Positions 45,964-53,808 of a stretch of DNA of 64,000 bases are shown here, in pieces (position 1 is the first letter of the stretch; every line of letters begins with the position of its first letter). The translations under genes were made by a program, and so were the position numbers. The DNA comes from Hyphomicrobiales bacterium (GTDB lineage: Bacteria > Pseudomonadota > Alphaproteobacteria > Rhizobiales > Rhizobiaceae). Below the pieces are notes generated by a model. The model worked only from the letters and a program-made list of their open reading frames with translations, did not search any database and was not told the origin of the DNA. The stretch is from assembly GCA_900465665.1 (NCBI GenBank), contig UBJO01000016.1:62001-126000 (forward strand). The letters run 5' to 3'.

Positions 45964-47292
45964 TCAGCCTTTCGTCTTCAGGTAAGCGTCGCGTAAGTCC
46001 GACACGGCGTTGGCGTGCGAGGAGAAGCCTTCATAAAGCGCAAGCTTGTGCGCATGGGCGGCGAACTCGGGATAAGCAGGCGCCGTGACGTAGCCGATCG
46101 AGCTGCGCTTGACGAAATCGGTCACCGAAAGCGGACCATAGGTGCGCGCCCATCGGCTGGTCGGCAGAACGGCGTTCGGGCCCAGGCAGAAATTGCCGAT
46201 GCTGACGGGCGTGTGCGGTCCAAGCAGGATCTCGGCGGCCTCGGTGATATGGCCGAGATGCGCGAAGGCGTCGGTGGAGAGAATTTCGAGGTGTTCGGGG
46301 GCGTAGGCGTTGACGAAGGCATAGCTCTCTTCGATCGAGGAGGTCAGCACGACGCCGCCGCACTTTCCCGTGAGCACCGTCTTGGAGAAGCCGACGCGCT
46401 GTTCCGTCATCCGGCCCCAATGCTCCGGAAGGGCGGCGATGGCTTCCTCCGCGACGCGGCGGCTGTGGGTGACGAGATAGGCAGACGAATCCGGGCCGTG
46501 TTCAGCTTCAATCAAGAGGTCGAGTGCTGCAAGCCCGCCATGCACGGTGTCATCGGCAAAGATCATCGCCTCGGAAGGGCCGGCCGGGAGGCCGGTGTCG
46601 ATCACGCCTGACAGGAGACGTTTTGCTGCGACGACCCACGGGCTGCCCGGTCCGACGATCTTCAACGCCGGCTTGATCGTTTCCGTGCCGTAGGCCACGG
46701 CGGCGACTGCCTGCGCGCCGCCGACCTTGTAGACGGTGTTAACGCCAGCGAGACGGGCCGCGACCAGCGTCGCCGCGTCCACGCTTCCATCCGGCGCCGG
46801 CGGGGTGACGATCGCAAGGTTCGGCACGTCGGCAACCACGGCCGGAACCGAGGTCATCATCGTCACCGAGGGGAAGGAGCCCTTTCCGCGCGGCACGTAG
46901 AGCGCAACCGACTGGATCGGCGTGAAGCGATCACCGGCGAAGGCGCCCGGGCGAATTTCCTTCAGCCACATGGCCTCTGGCTTCTGCTCCTCGTGGAAGG
47001 TGCGGATGTTGGATATGCCAAACTTGATCGCCTCGATGACGTCGTCCTCGACGAGCTTGAAGGCGGCGTCGAACTCGGCCTCGGTCACCTGGATCGAGCT
47101 TTCCGACACGTCCGCCTTGTCCAGCTCGCGGCCGAAGCGGGCGACGGCCCGGTCGCCTTCCGTGCGAACGGCCTCGAGGATCGGGCCCACCTTCTCGATA
47201 AAGCCGGAAATGTCGGTCTCCGACCGGCGAAGCAGAGCCGATTTCTCGTCTGAAGAAAGCTTCGAATATTCGTAAAAGGAGACTTCAGTCAT
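45964..47292 (-). CDS. Histidinol dehydrogenase paralogue, probably not histidine-biosynthetic
   Basis: A 442-residue HisD-superfamily enzyme that should oxidise an alcohol through an aldehyde to an acid with NAD. It keeps ALYVPRGKGSFPSVTMMTSV, GLPAGPSEAMIFAD and AYAPEHLEILST. It departs from true HisD at substrate-contact points: AEHGPDSSAYLV instead of the AEHD form, and GPNAVLPTSRWART where HisD has NHVLPT. Such changes are seen in paralogues like the sulfopropanediol 3-dehydrogenase HpsN. The setting (alcohol dehydrogenase, short-chain dehydrogenase, HutC-like regulator, possible sulfonate importer) supports a catabolic role. ATG 47292 gives normal length; AAGG is twelve bases upstream. 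Confidence 0.85.
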   Translation of the reverse strand: MTEVSFYEYSKLSSDEKSALLRRSETDISGFIEKVGPILEAVRTEGDRAVARFGRELDKADVSESSIQVTEAEFDAAFKLVEDDVIEAIKFGISNIRTFHEEQKPEAMWLKEIRPGAFAGDRFTPIQSVALYVPRGKGSFPSVTMMTSVPAVVADVPNLAIVTPPAPDGSVDAATLVAARLAGVNTVYKVGGAQAVAAVAYGTETIKPALKIVGPGSPWVVAAKRLLSGVIDTGLPAGPSEAMIFADDTVHGGLAALDLLIEAEHGPDSSAYLVTHSRRVAEEAIAALPEHWGRMTEQRVGFSKTVLTGKCGGVVLTSSIEESYAFVNAYAPEHLEILSTDAFAHLGHITEAAEILLGPHTPVSIGNFCLGPNAVLPTSRWARTYGPLSVTDFVKRSSIGYVTAPAYPEFAAHAHKLALYEGFSSHANAVSDLRDAYLKTKG

Positions 47293-47451
47293 TGTGCACG
47301 TAACCTTGTTGGCGTCTTGGGCAAGCGCCGGCGAAAACCCACGCAATGGGCACGGCTTCGCCGCCGATGTCCGTTCGATCGGCTGTCTACTCAAACCAGT
47401 GGCTTAGGTCGAGGATTCATGTTCCGCTTTATTTATTTTGACCGAGTGAAA

Positions 47452-47465
47452 CATGTATATACATG
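47452..47465. promoter_or_regulatory. HutC-type operator before the HisD paralogue
   Basis: CATGTATATACATG is a perfect 14-base palindrome with the TGTATATACA core of HutC-like GntR operators. It lies 160 bases before the HisD-paralogue start and just after the short-chain dehydrogenase gene. Confidence 0.65.
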
Positions 47466-47522
47466 CCATGTCAACGCACTTTACGACCAGAATTGTGCGC
47501 CGCAGCTAACACCCGGAATGCG

Positions 47523-48293
47523 TCAGATGGAGGCCAGGAAACCGCCATCGACAGGTAGGCAGTGGCCGGTAATATAGCGTGCCGCATCGCTGGCGAGAAA
47601 CACGACGGCGCCCCCGAGATCGGCTGCTTCGCCAAAGCGGCGCTGCGGGATCCTTGCCAGCATGCGCGCCTGCCAGTCCTCGTCCTCATAGAAGCCGTCG
47701 GTCATCGCTGTTCTGAAATAGCCGGGCGCGATCGCGTTCACGCGAATACCGGCCTCGGCCCATTCGGCGGCGAGCGCACGCGTCATTCCGAGCAGGCCGG
47801 ATTTGGAGGAACCGTAGGGAACGGCGGTCGGAATGCCGACAAACGATGTCAGCGAGCAGAGATTGATGATGCTGCCGCCGGTCTCCTGCTTGGACATGCG
47901 CTTCGCCGCCGCCTGCGACCAGAAAAACGCGCCCTTGAGATTGGTTCCGACAATACGGTCCCACAGCGCTTCGTCCACATCGAGCGAAGGCGCGACCTGC
48001 TCGATGCCGGCATTGTTGACGAGAATGTCGATCCTGCCCGTCAACGCGCAGGCCTTCTTCAGCGCGGCGTCGATCGAGGTGAGGTCGCTGACATCTTGTG
48101 CGACGGCGATGCAGTGCACACCCCGGCCTTCAACCTTGGCCTTCGTATCCTGCAGCGACGCCAGCTCTCTCGCCGTGATGCAGAGGTCCGCGCCCGCATC
48201 CGCCAGCGCAAGGGCGATCGCCTGGCCAAGGCCGCGGCTGGCGCCGGTGACGACAGCGACCCGCCCCTTCAGATTGAATGAATGTCCGGACAT
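47523..48293 (-). CDS. Short-chain dehydrogenase/reductase
   Basis: A 256-residue classical SDR. Cofactor motif: VAVVTGASRGLGQAIALALA. NNAG motif: DILVNNAGIEQVAPSLDVDE. Catalytic Ser in INLCSLTSFVG and Tyr-Lys in VPYGSSKSGLLGMTR. The C-terminus LPVDGGFLASI is typical. ATG 48293 follows GGAGGG. It is the first gene of the co-oriented dehydrogenase block and has an ATGTATAG-type repeat in its own upstream region. Confidence 0.92.
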   Translation of the reverse strand: MSGHSFNLKGRVAVVTGASRGLGQAIALALADAGADLCITARELASLQDTKAKVEGRGVHCIAVAQDVSDLTSIDAALKKACALTGRIDILVNNAGIEQVAPSLDVDEALWDRIVGTNLKGAFFWSQAAAKRMSKQETGGSIINLCSLTSFVGIPTAVPYGSSKSGLLGMTRALAAEWAEAGIRVNAIAPGYFRTAMTDGFYEDEDWQARMLARIPQRRFGEAADLGGAVVFLASDAARYITGHCLPVDGGFLASI

Positions 48294-48338
48294 GTGATCC
48301 CTCCGATGTTGCGCCGAGGAAAGCATCTTTCCGCGATC

Positions 48339-48352
48339 ATATCTATACATAT
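48339..48352. promoter_or_regulatory. Operator-like repeat before the short-chain dehydrogenase
   Basis: On the minus strand ATATGTATAGATAT resembles the palindrome at 47452 in its left half (ATGTATA). It lies 46 bases upstream of the SDR start and may be a weaker site for the same regulator. Confidence 0.4.
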
Positions 48353-48378
48353 AGCGGCAATGGCAGATGGCGCCGCCG

Positions 48379-49182
48379 TCATTGGCCTTCGTCGGGGATG
48401 TTCAGCAGATGTCCGCAAGCCTTGCAATGCACGGCGTCGGCATCGTGGCGCTGAAGGCCGCATTGCGGGCAGGGGAAGTTCACCTTGTAGGGACGCACGA
48501 CCGCCTGTGCGAGGCGGACGAAGAGCGAAATGCCGACGATCATCGTGACGATCGATGTCAGTTTTCCCATGACGCCGGGCAAGGTGATATCGCCGAAACC
48601 TGTCGTCGTGACCGTCGCCACGGTGAAATAGAGGGCGTCCACGAAGCCTTCCCATCCGCCTTGGCCGTAGAAGAATGTCGTGTAGACGAAGCCGGTAACG
48701 ATGAAGAGGAAAACCACGAGGTTGACGCAGGCGCGCACGACATCCAGCAGATGCGCGCAGCCGAGCCGCCGCAATCCCTCCTTCAGGAATGGGCTGTTGC
48801 CGATCGCCCAAATCCGCATGGCCCGCAGGAAGGTGAAGTTGAAAAGCAAGTCTGGAAGCAGCAGCGTCGCCAGGATGAAGAGGTCGATCCAGCTCATCGG
48901 CCGCTTTACGAAAGCCTTCACGCTTCCGGCAACGATCGCCTGGGCGATCAGTTCAATCGCCACCCACACTGCGATCATATAGTCGATGATGAGATAGGAG
49001 GGCCCGGTCCGCAGGTATGGGCCGAACAGGAAGAAGGCTAGGATGGCCAGATCGACGAAAGCAAGCAGACCCTGCAGCTGAAGCGAACGGACATCTCTTC
49101 CGCGTTGCAGCCAGTTCAGTTGCTTTCGGAGTGTCTTGACGATGCCGTCTGCATCGCCTGAATCGGTACGCGTATTGCTCAT
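48379..49182 (-). CDS. Potassium-channel-like membrane protein with C-terminal zinc ribbon
   Basis: A 267-residue ion channel of the Ion_trans_2 type. Membrane helices begin at LLAFVDLAILAFFLFGPYL, and an Arg-bearing stretch (LRAMRIWAIGNS) suggests a reduced voltage-sensor-like segment. The pore loop ALYFTVATVTTTGFGDITLP carries the selectivity filter TTGFGD, a variant of TVGYGD. The cytoplasmic tail has CPQCGLQRHDADAVHCKACG, a four-cysteine zinc ribbon, an unusual addition. ATG at 49182. No partner gene is obvious, and it is divergent from the guanidine operon. Confidence 0.85.
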   Translation of the reverse strand: MSNTRTDSGDADGIVKTLRKQLNWLQRGRDVRSLQLQGLLAFVDLAILAFFLFGPYLRTGPSYLIIDYMIAVWVAIELIAQAIVAGSVKAFVKRPMSWIDLFILATLLLPDLLFNFTFLRAMRIWAIGNSPFLKEGLRRLGCAHLLDVVRACVNLVVFLFIVTGFVYTTFFYGQGGWEGFVDALYFTVATVTTTGFGDITLPGVMGKLTSIVTMIVGISLFVRLAQAVVRPYKVNFPCPQCGLQRHDADAVHCKACGHLLNIPDEGQ

Positions 49183-49337
49183 GCGCCAGAACTATCAATC
49201 GATTTCGGCTTTTCAACCGCTGACGTGCCGCGCTCAAGAAATCCGTCCTTGGTGCAGCTGCCTAAAATCGCCGCCGATACCGCCGCTTTTTTTGGCATAC
49301 GCAAGCGAGCCACGCGGAAATGCCCCGTTTTTCGAGT

Positions 49338-49354
49338 TGGCACGCATGTTGCAT
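49338..49354 (+). promoter_or_regulatory. Sigma-54 promoter of the guanidine operon
   Basis: TGGCACGCATGTTGCAT is a near-ideal -24/-12 element with the right 10-base gap between GG and GC. Transcription should begin near 49365, just before the riboswitch. This puts the operon under RpoN, and by inference under nitrogen control. Confidence 0.85.
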
Positions 49355-49373
49355 TTGATAGGGCAGAGTTGGT

Positions 49374-49476
49374 GGCTAGGGTTCCGGCACGTAAATGTGT
49401 GACTGGTCCGAGAGCTGCCACCGGATGGGGGAGAAATCCCACCGGGTGCACGGCGGGACAAAAGCCCGGGAGACCT
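49374..49476 (+). ncRNA. Guanidine-I (ykkC) riboswitch aptamer
   Basis: The leader has the diagnostic ykkC words in order: CTAGGGTTCCG (49376-49386), ACTGGTCCGAGAG (49402-49414), ACGGCGGGACAAAAGCCCGG (49450-49469) and GGGAGA (49468-49473). The GGGACAAAAGCCC part forms the conserved hairpin. Binding of guanidinium should switch on the downstream operon, whose products degrade guanidine. It is followed directly by an intrinsic terminator. Confidence 0.95.
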
Positions 49477-49485
49477 CGTAAGCCA

Positions 49486-49524
49486 AGGGATTGGCGGTGC
49501 GATGGTCTGTGCCAATCCCTTTTT
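49486..49524 (+). terminator. Riboswitch-controlled attenuator
   Basis: AGGGATTGGC (49486-49495) and GCCAATCCCT (49511-49520) form a 10-bp stem with a 15-base loop followed by TTTTC, 24 bases before the first gene. Guanidine binding probably prevents its formation. Confidence 0.85.
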
Positions 49525-49547
49525 CTATACGCAAAAGGGGAATTTCA

Positions 49548-50621
49548 ATGCAGACTTTTTCGAAGATCATCTCAGTCGCAGCACTTTCGACAGCGCTGGC
49601 ACTCGGCTTCGGCGCTGGCGCCCGGGCCGAGCAGAAGACCGATTTCAAGGTCGCCTGGTCCATCTATGTCGGCTGGATGCCCTGGGGCTACGCCGCCGAC
49701 CACGGCATCGTCAAGAAATGGGCCGATAAATACGGCATCAAGATCGAGGTCACGCAATTCAACGACTACGTGGAGTCGATGAACCAATATACCGCCGGTG
49801 CCTTCGATGCGGTTACGCTCACCAACATGGACGGCCTTTCCATTCCGGCGGCCGGCGGCGTCGATACCACCGCCGTCATCGTCGGCGACTTCTCGAATGG
49901 CAACGACGCCGTCATTCTCAAGGACAAGGCGAGCCTCGCCGACGTCAAGGGACAGAACGTCAATCTCGTCGAGTTCTCCGTTTCGCACTACCTGATGGCG
50001 CGGGCGCTTGAGAGCATCAAGCTGACGGAGCGCGACGTGAAGGTGGTCAATACGTCGGATGCCGACATGGTCGCCGCCTACAAAACGCCCGAAGTGACGG
50101 CTGTCGTCACCTGGAACCCGCTCGTCTCCACCATCCTCGAAGACCCGACGGCCAAGAAGGTGTTCGACAGCTCGCAGATTCCGGGCGAAATCATCGACCT
50201 CATGGTCGCCAATACCGGTGTGCTCAAGGACAATCCGAATTTCGGCAAGGCGCTCGCCGGCATCTGGTACGAGACGACCGCCCTGATGACCGCCGATAGC
50301 GCCGAAGGCAAGGCGGCGCGCGAGGCGATGGGCTCCGCGTCTGGCACCGATCTCAAGGGATACGAGGCGCAGCTGGCCGTCACCCGCCTGTTCGACAAGG
50401 CGGCGGATGCCGTGGCCTTCACCGCTTCGCCGAACCTGCCCAAGACCATGGATCTCGTGCGCAACTTCCTGTTCGAAAAGGGGTTGCTCGGCAATGGCGC
50501 GCCGTCCTCCGACGTCATCGGCATCGAGATGCCCGATGGCAAGGTTCTCGGCGACGCCGGCAACGTCAAGCTTCGCTTCACGGAAACATACATGAAGGCC
50601 GCCGCCGACGGTGCGCTTTAA
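49548..50621 (+). CDS. ABC transporter substrate-binding protein of the guanidine operon
   Basis: A 357-residue NrtA/TauA-like periplasmic binding protein. Signal peptide: ISVAALSTALALGFGAGARA. The mature part starts FKVAWSIYVGWMPWGYAADH, and YTAGAFDAVTLTNMDGLSIP and VVTWNPLVSTILEDPTAKKV are typical of the urea/guanidine importer subgroup. Commonly annotated as a urea-associated binding protein. As first gene after a guanidine-I riboswitch, its ligand is most likely guanidine. ATG 49548 follows AAGGGGA. Confidence 0.93.
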   Translation: MQTFSKIISVAALSTALALGFGAGARAEQKTDFKVAWSIYVGWMPWGYAADHGIVKKWADKYGIKIEVTQFNDYVESMNQYTAGAFDAVTLTNMDGLSIPAAGGVDTTAVIVGDFSNGNDAVILKDKASLADVKGQNVNLVEFSVSHYLMARALESIKLTERDVKVVNTSDADMVAAYKTPEVTAVVTWNPLVSTILEDPTAKKVFDSSQIPGEIIDLMVANTGVLKDNPNFGKALAGIWYETTALMTADSAEGKAAREAMGSASGTDLKGYEAQLAVTRLFDKAADAVAFTASPNLPKTMDLVRNFLFEKGLLGNGAPSSDVIGIEMPDGKVLGDAGNVKLRFTETYMKAAADGAL

Positions 50622-50633
50622 GCGACGCCGATG

Positions 50634-50655
50634 CCGGCGCGGGAACTCGCGCCGG
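50634..50655 (+). other. Intercistronic hairpin after the binding-protein gene
   Basis: CCGGCGCG and CGCGCCGG form a perfect 8-bp stem with a 6-base loop in the 64-base gap. Such hairpins often stabilise the binding-protein message or reduce read-through to the permease. Confidence 0.5.
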
Positions 50656-50685
50656 TTGGTTGTCTAACGTGAACGGAGCATCTTC

Positions 50686-51504
50686 ATGCGCTGGATAAAC
50701 ACGAGGCCGAGCAAAGGGGCGCAACTCGCCCTGATGCTGTTGCCGTTCGTGCTGCTGGTGATCGCCTATGCCTTCGGCTCGGCGGCGCGCCTGGCGGAAA
50801 ACGCCAATGACAAACTTCTGCCCACGCTCTCGGTGCTTGGAGATGCGATCAACCGCATGGCCTTGGTCGCCGATCCGAGGACGGGAGCGTATCTGCTCTG
50901 GTCGGACACATCGGCGAGCCTCATCCGCCTGCTGTCAGGCCTTGGCATCTCGACCGTGATTGCGCTGGTTGTCGGCATGCTGATCGGCATGCTGCCCTAC
51001 TTCAGGGCACTGCTGGCGCCGTTTGTCGCGGTGATATCGATGGTGCCGCCGCTGGCGCTGCTGCCGATCCTCTTCATCGTCATGGGGCTCGGCGAGACGT
51101 CGAAGATCACGCTGATCGCCATCGGCGTCGCGCCGACGATGATCCGAGATCTGGCGCTGAAGGCGCTCGAACTGCCGCGCGAGCAGATCGTCAAGGCGGA
51201 GACCTTGGGCGGCTCGTCCTGGCAGATCGCCTTGCGGGTGGTGCTGCCGCAGGTGCTTCCACGGCTGATCACCTGTCTCAGGCTGCAGCTCGGTCCGGCC
51301 TGGCTGTTTCTCATCGCCGCCGAAGCGATCTCGTCGGATTCCGGCCTCGGCTACCGGATCTTCCTCGTTCGTCGCTACCTCTCGATGGATATCATCTTTC
51401 CCTATGTGATCTGGATCACGCTCCTGGCGGTCGCGATGAACTATGTGCTCGACCGCATCTCGGCCGCCGTCTTCCCCTGGACCGTCCTGGAGAAGCCGGC
51501 ATGA
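50686..51504 (+). CDS. ABC transporter permease of the guanidine operon
   Basis: A 272-residue inner-membrane permease with six likely helices (LALMLLPFVLLVIAYAFGSA first; ISTVIALVVGMLIGMLPYF). The EAA-type coupling loop is KAETLGGSSWQIALRVVLPQ. The stop overlaps the ATPase start (ATGA). Confidence 0.93.
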   Translation: MRWINTRPSKGAQLALMLLPFVLLVIAYAFGSAARLAENANDKLLPTLSVLGDAINRMALVADPRTGAYLLWSDTSASLIRLLSGLGISTVIALVVGMLIGMLPYFRALLAPFVAVISMVPPLALLPILFIVMGLGETSKITLIAIGVAPTMIRDLALKALELPREQIVKAETLGGSSWQIALRVVLPQVLPRLITCLRLQLGPAWLFLIAAEAISSDSGLGYRIFLVRRYLSMDIIFPYVIWITLLAVAMNYVLDRISAAVFPWTVLEKPA

Positions 51505-52325
51505 GCGAACTCAGGATAGAAAAGGTCTGGAAGGAATACGGCGACCAGATCGTGCTCGAGGATGTGTCGCTGACGGTGCAGTCGCGCGCCTTCGTGGCGC
51601 TGGTCGGCCCGTCCGGCTGCGGCAAGACGACCTTCCTGCGCATGCTTCTTGGCCAGGAGCAGCCGACGCGCGGAACGATCCTGCTCGATGGCGAGCCGCT
51701 GCCGGCTGAACCGGGGCCTGATCGCGGCGTCGTGTTCCAGCGCTATTCGGTGTTTCCGCATCTGACGGTGCTCGGCAATGTCATGCTGGGCAAGGAATTC
51801 ACCGCTGCCCGATATCGCGCCAAGCTCTTCGGCGCCGCGCGCAGGCAGGCGATGGAGGAAGCGCGCCACCTGATCGCGCAGGTCGGCTTGGCGGGCTCCG
51901 AGAGCAAGCATCCGTCACAGCTCTCCGGCGGCATGCAGCAGCGCCTGGCGCTTGCGCAGGCATTGATCATGAAGCCCAAGGTGCTGTTGCTCGACGAGCC
52001 TTTCGGCGCGCTTGACCCCGGCATCCGCGCCGAAATCCATACGCTGATGAAGCGGCTCTGGAACGAGACACAGATGACTGTGGTCATGGTCACGCACGAC
52101 ATGCGCGAAGCCTTCACGCTGGCGAGCCGCGTCATTGCCTTCGAGCGGCGGCGCGACCGTCCGGAAGAGAAACTGCGCTACGGCGCGTCGATCACCAACG
52201 ACATTTCGATCTGGCCCCCGCGCCTTGCGGGCACGCCATCCATTTTCAGCCCTGACCGGGACGACCCGATCGCATTTCCGGGGCAACGCCAGGACGACCT
52301 GGCATCATCTGGAGATAAGGCATGA
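51501..52325 (+). CDS. ABC transporter ATP-binding protein of the guanidine operon
   Basis: A 274-residue ATPase. Walker A VGPSGCGKTTFLRMLLG, signature LSGGMQQRLALAQALI, Walker B VLLLDEPFGALDPG, switch VMVTHDMREA. After the catalytic core it carries a 50-residue extension (ERRRDRPEEKLRYGASITND onwards) shared by urea/guanidine-operon ATPases. It overlaps the next gene by four bases. Confidence 0.93.
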   Translation: MSELRIEKVWKEYGDQIVLEDVSLTVQSRAFVALVGPSGCGKTTFLRMLLGQEQPTRGTILLDGEPLPAEPGPDRGVVFQRYSVFPHLTVLGNVMLGKEFTAARYRAKLFGAARRQAMEEARHLIAQVGLAGSESKHPSQLSGGMQQRLALAQALIMKPKVLLLDEPFGALDPGIRAEIHTLMKRLWNETQMTVVMVTHDMREAFTLASRVIAFERRRDRPEEKLRYGASITNDISIWPPRLAGTPSIFSPDRDDPIAFPGQRQDDLASSGDKA

Positions 52326-53143
52326 TGCATGTAAGCCGCTCTGCGGGAGAAATCGCGGCAAACCGCGCCCGCTATGAAGAGCATCAGAGAAAAGGACTGC
52401 AATTCGCACCTAAGGCGCTCCCGGCGCCCAGCCCGCTGCCGGCGCCGGCGCTTGAGAGCGCCGCCGTCATCCATCAGGAGGTCATTCCGGGCGGCTGGTA
52501 CTGGTCTACCGTGCTGAAGCGCGGCGAGGCAATTCGCGTCGATCAGGGCGAGGGAGGCTCGACGGTGGCCGTCGTTGCCTGGAACGCCAATGATACGAGC
52601 GAGCGGCTTAATCTGGTTGATACCGCCAAGGTCCAATGGACGACGGCGCTTGGCAAAGGCCGCGTACTGTTTTCCGATATGGGCCGCGTGATGTTTTCGC
52701 TCACCGAAGACAGCTCCGGCGCTCACGATTGCCTGATGGGCGGCTCCACGGCCGCAACCAACGCCGCGAAATATCCGGGCGAAAAGAGCCGCAACACCCG
52801 CGACAATCTCGTGCTTCTGGCGGGCAAGCTCGGGCTCGATCGTCGTGATATTCCCGGCATGATCAATCTCTTCGCACCCGTCAGCCTGGACGAGGATGGT
52901 GGTTTCCACTGGCGCGCCAAGCGCTCCAACAGCGGCGACTATACCGAACTGCGCGCCGAGATGGACATGCTCGTCGGCTTCTCCAATTGCCCGCATCCGC
53001 TGGACCCGAGCCCCATCTATGCGCCGCAGCCGGTCACCATCACCCGCTTCCGCGCGACCGCACCTGCGCCCGACGATCTGGCGCGCACGGCGACGGCGGA
53101 GGCCGTGAGGGGTTTCGAAAACAACGCGATGGCATCGGCGTAA
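52322..53143 (+). CDS. Carboxyguanidine deiminase subunit (urea carboxylase-associated protein UAAP1)
   Basis: A 273-residue DUF1989-type protein. The conserved part starts IHQEVIPGGWYWSTVLKRGE, then VAVVAWNANDTSERLNLVDT, FSDMGRVMFSLTEDSSGAHD and NCPHPLDPS. With the next gene it forms the enzyme shown in other bacteria to deiminate carboxyguanidine to allophanate. The heterodimer is often mislabelled as urea-related. The start overlaps the ATPase stop (ATGATG). The Pro-rich stretch near residues 30-45 is a linker-like insertion of no known role. Confidence 0.92.
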   Translation: MMHVSRSAGEIAANRARYEEHQRKGLQFAPKALPAPSPLPAPALESAAVIHQEVIPGGWYWSTVLKRGEAIRVDQGEGGSTVAVVAWNANDTSERLNLVDTAKVQWTTALGKGRVLFSDMGRVMFSLTEDSSGAHDCLMGGSTAATNAAKYPGEKSRNTRDNLVLLAGKLGLDRRDIPGMINLFAPVSLDEDGGFHWRAKRSNSGDYTELRAEMDMLVGFSNCPHPLDPSPIYAPQPVTITRFRATAPAPDDLARTATAEAVRGFENNAMASA

Positions 53144-53154
53144 GGAGGGCGATC

Positions 53155-53805
53155 ATGAGCATTTTCATTCAGACATCCAATGCCCGCACGCTCGATAACG
53201 CTGTGCAGGATCATTTCATACCGGCCGAGGCGCCATGGTCGGGCATTGTTAGGAAGGGCCAGACAATCCGCATCGAGGACAGCTACGGCCAGCAAGCCAT
53301 CGACACGCTGTTTTATCGTGCCGACGATTTCTCGGAGCGCTATTCCAATCAGGATACGATGCGCGCGCAGGGTGCCGCCTATGTCGGCGTCGGCACGAAA
53401 GTGATGTCGAGCGAAGGCAACGTCATGCTGTGCATGACAGCCGACAGCTGCGGCCGCCATGACACATCCGCCGGCGCCTGCTCGTGCGAGAGCAATACCG
53501 TCCGCTTCGGACACGCGACCAAGTATCTTCACGCCTGCCGCGACAATTTTGTGCTCGAGGTGACCAAGCACGGCATGAGCAAGCGCGACATCGTGCCGAA
53601 CATCAATTTCTTCATGAACGTCCCGATCAAGCCGAATGGCGAGATGACGATCGTCGATGGCATTTCTTCGCCCGGCGACTACGTCGAACTCGTCGCCGAG
53701 ATGGACGTGCTCTGCGTCATCTCCAATTGCCCGCAGATCAACAACCCATGCAACGGCTTCGATCCGACGCCCATCCGGGTCTTGATCTGGGACGCAGAGG
53801 GCTGA
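53155..53805 (+). CDS. Carboxyguanidine deiminase subunit (urea carboxylase-associated protein UAAP2)
   Basis: A 216-residue partner of the previous protein. Marks: IRIEDSYGQQAIDTLFYRAD, MLCMTADSCGRHDTSAGACS, FGHATKYLHACRDNFVLEV, and CVISNCPQINNPCNGFDPTP. Several Cys and His residues could bind the catalytic metal. AAGGAGGG precedes ATG 53155. The order UAAP1-UAAP2-carboxylase-allophanate hydrolase is the standard guanidine-degradation order. Confidence 0.92.
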   Translation: MSIFIQTSNARTLDNAVQDHFIPAEAPWSGIVRKGQTIRIEDSYGQQAIDTLFYRADDFSERYSNQDTMRAQGAAYVGVGTKVMSSEGNVMLCMTADSCGRHDTSAGACSCESNTVRFGHATKYLHACRDNFVLEVTKHGMSKRDIVPNINFFMNVPIKPNGEMTIVDGISSPGDYVELVAEMDVLCVISNCPQINNPCNGFDPTPIRVLIWDAEG

Positions 53806-53808
53806 TCC

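Noticed and set aside
45964..47292. Calling this gene hisD of histidine biosynthesis
   Set aside because: Substrate-site blocks differ from true HisD, no other his genes are near, and the neighbours are catabolic.
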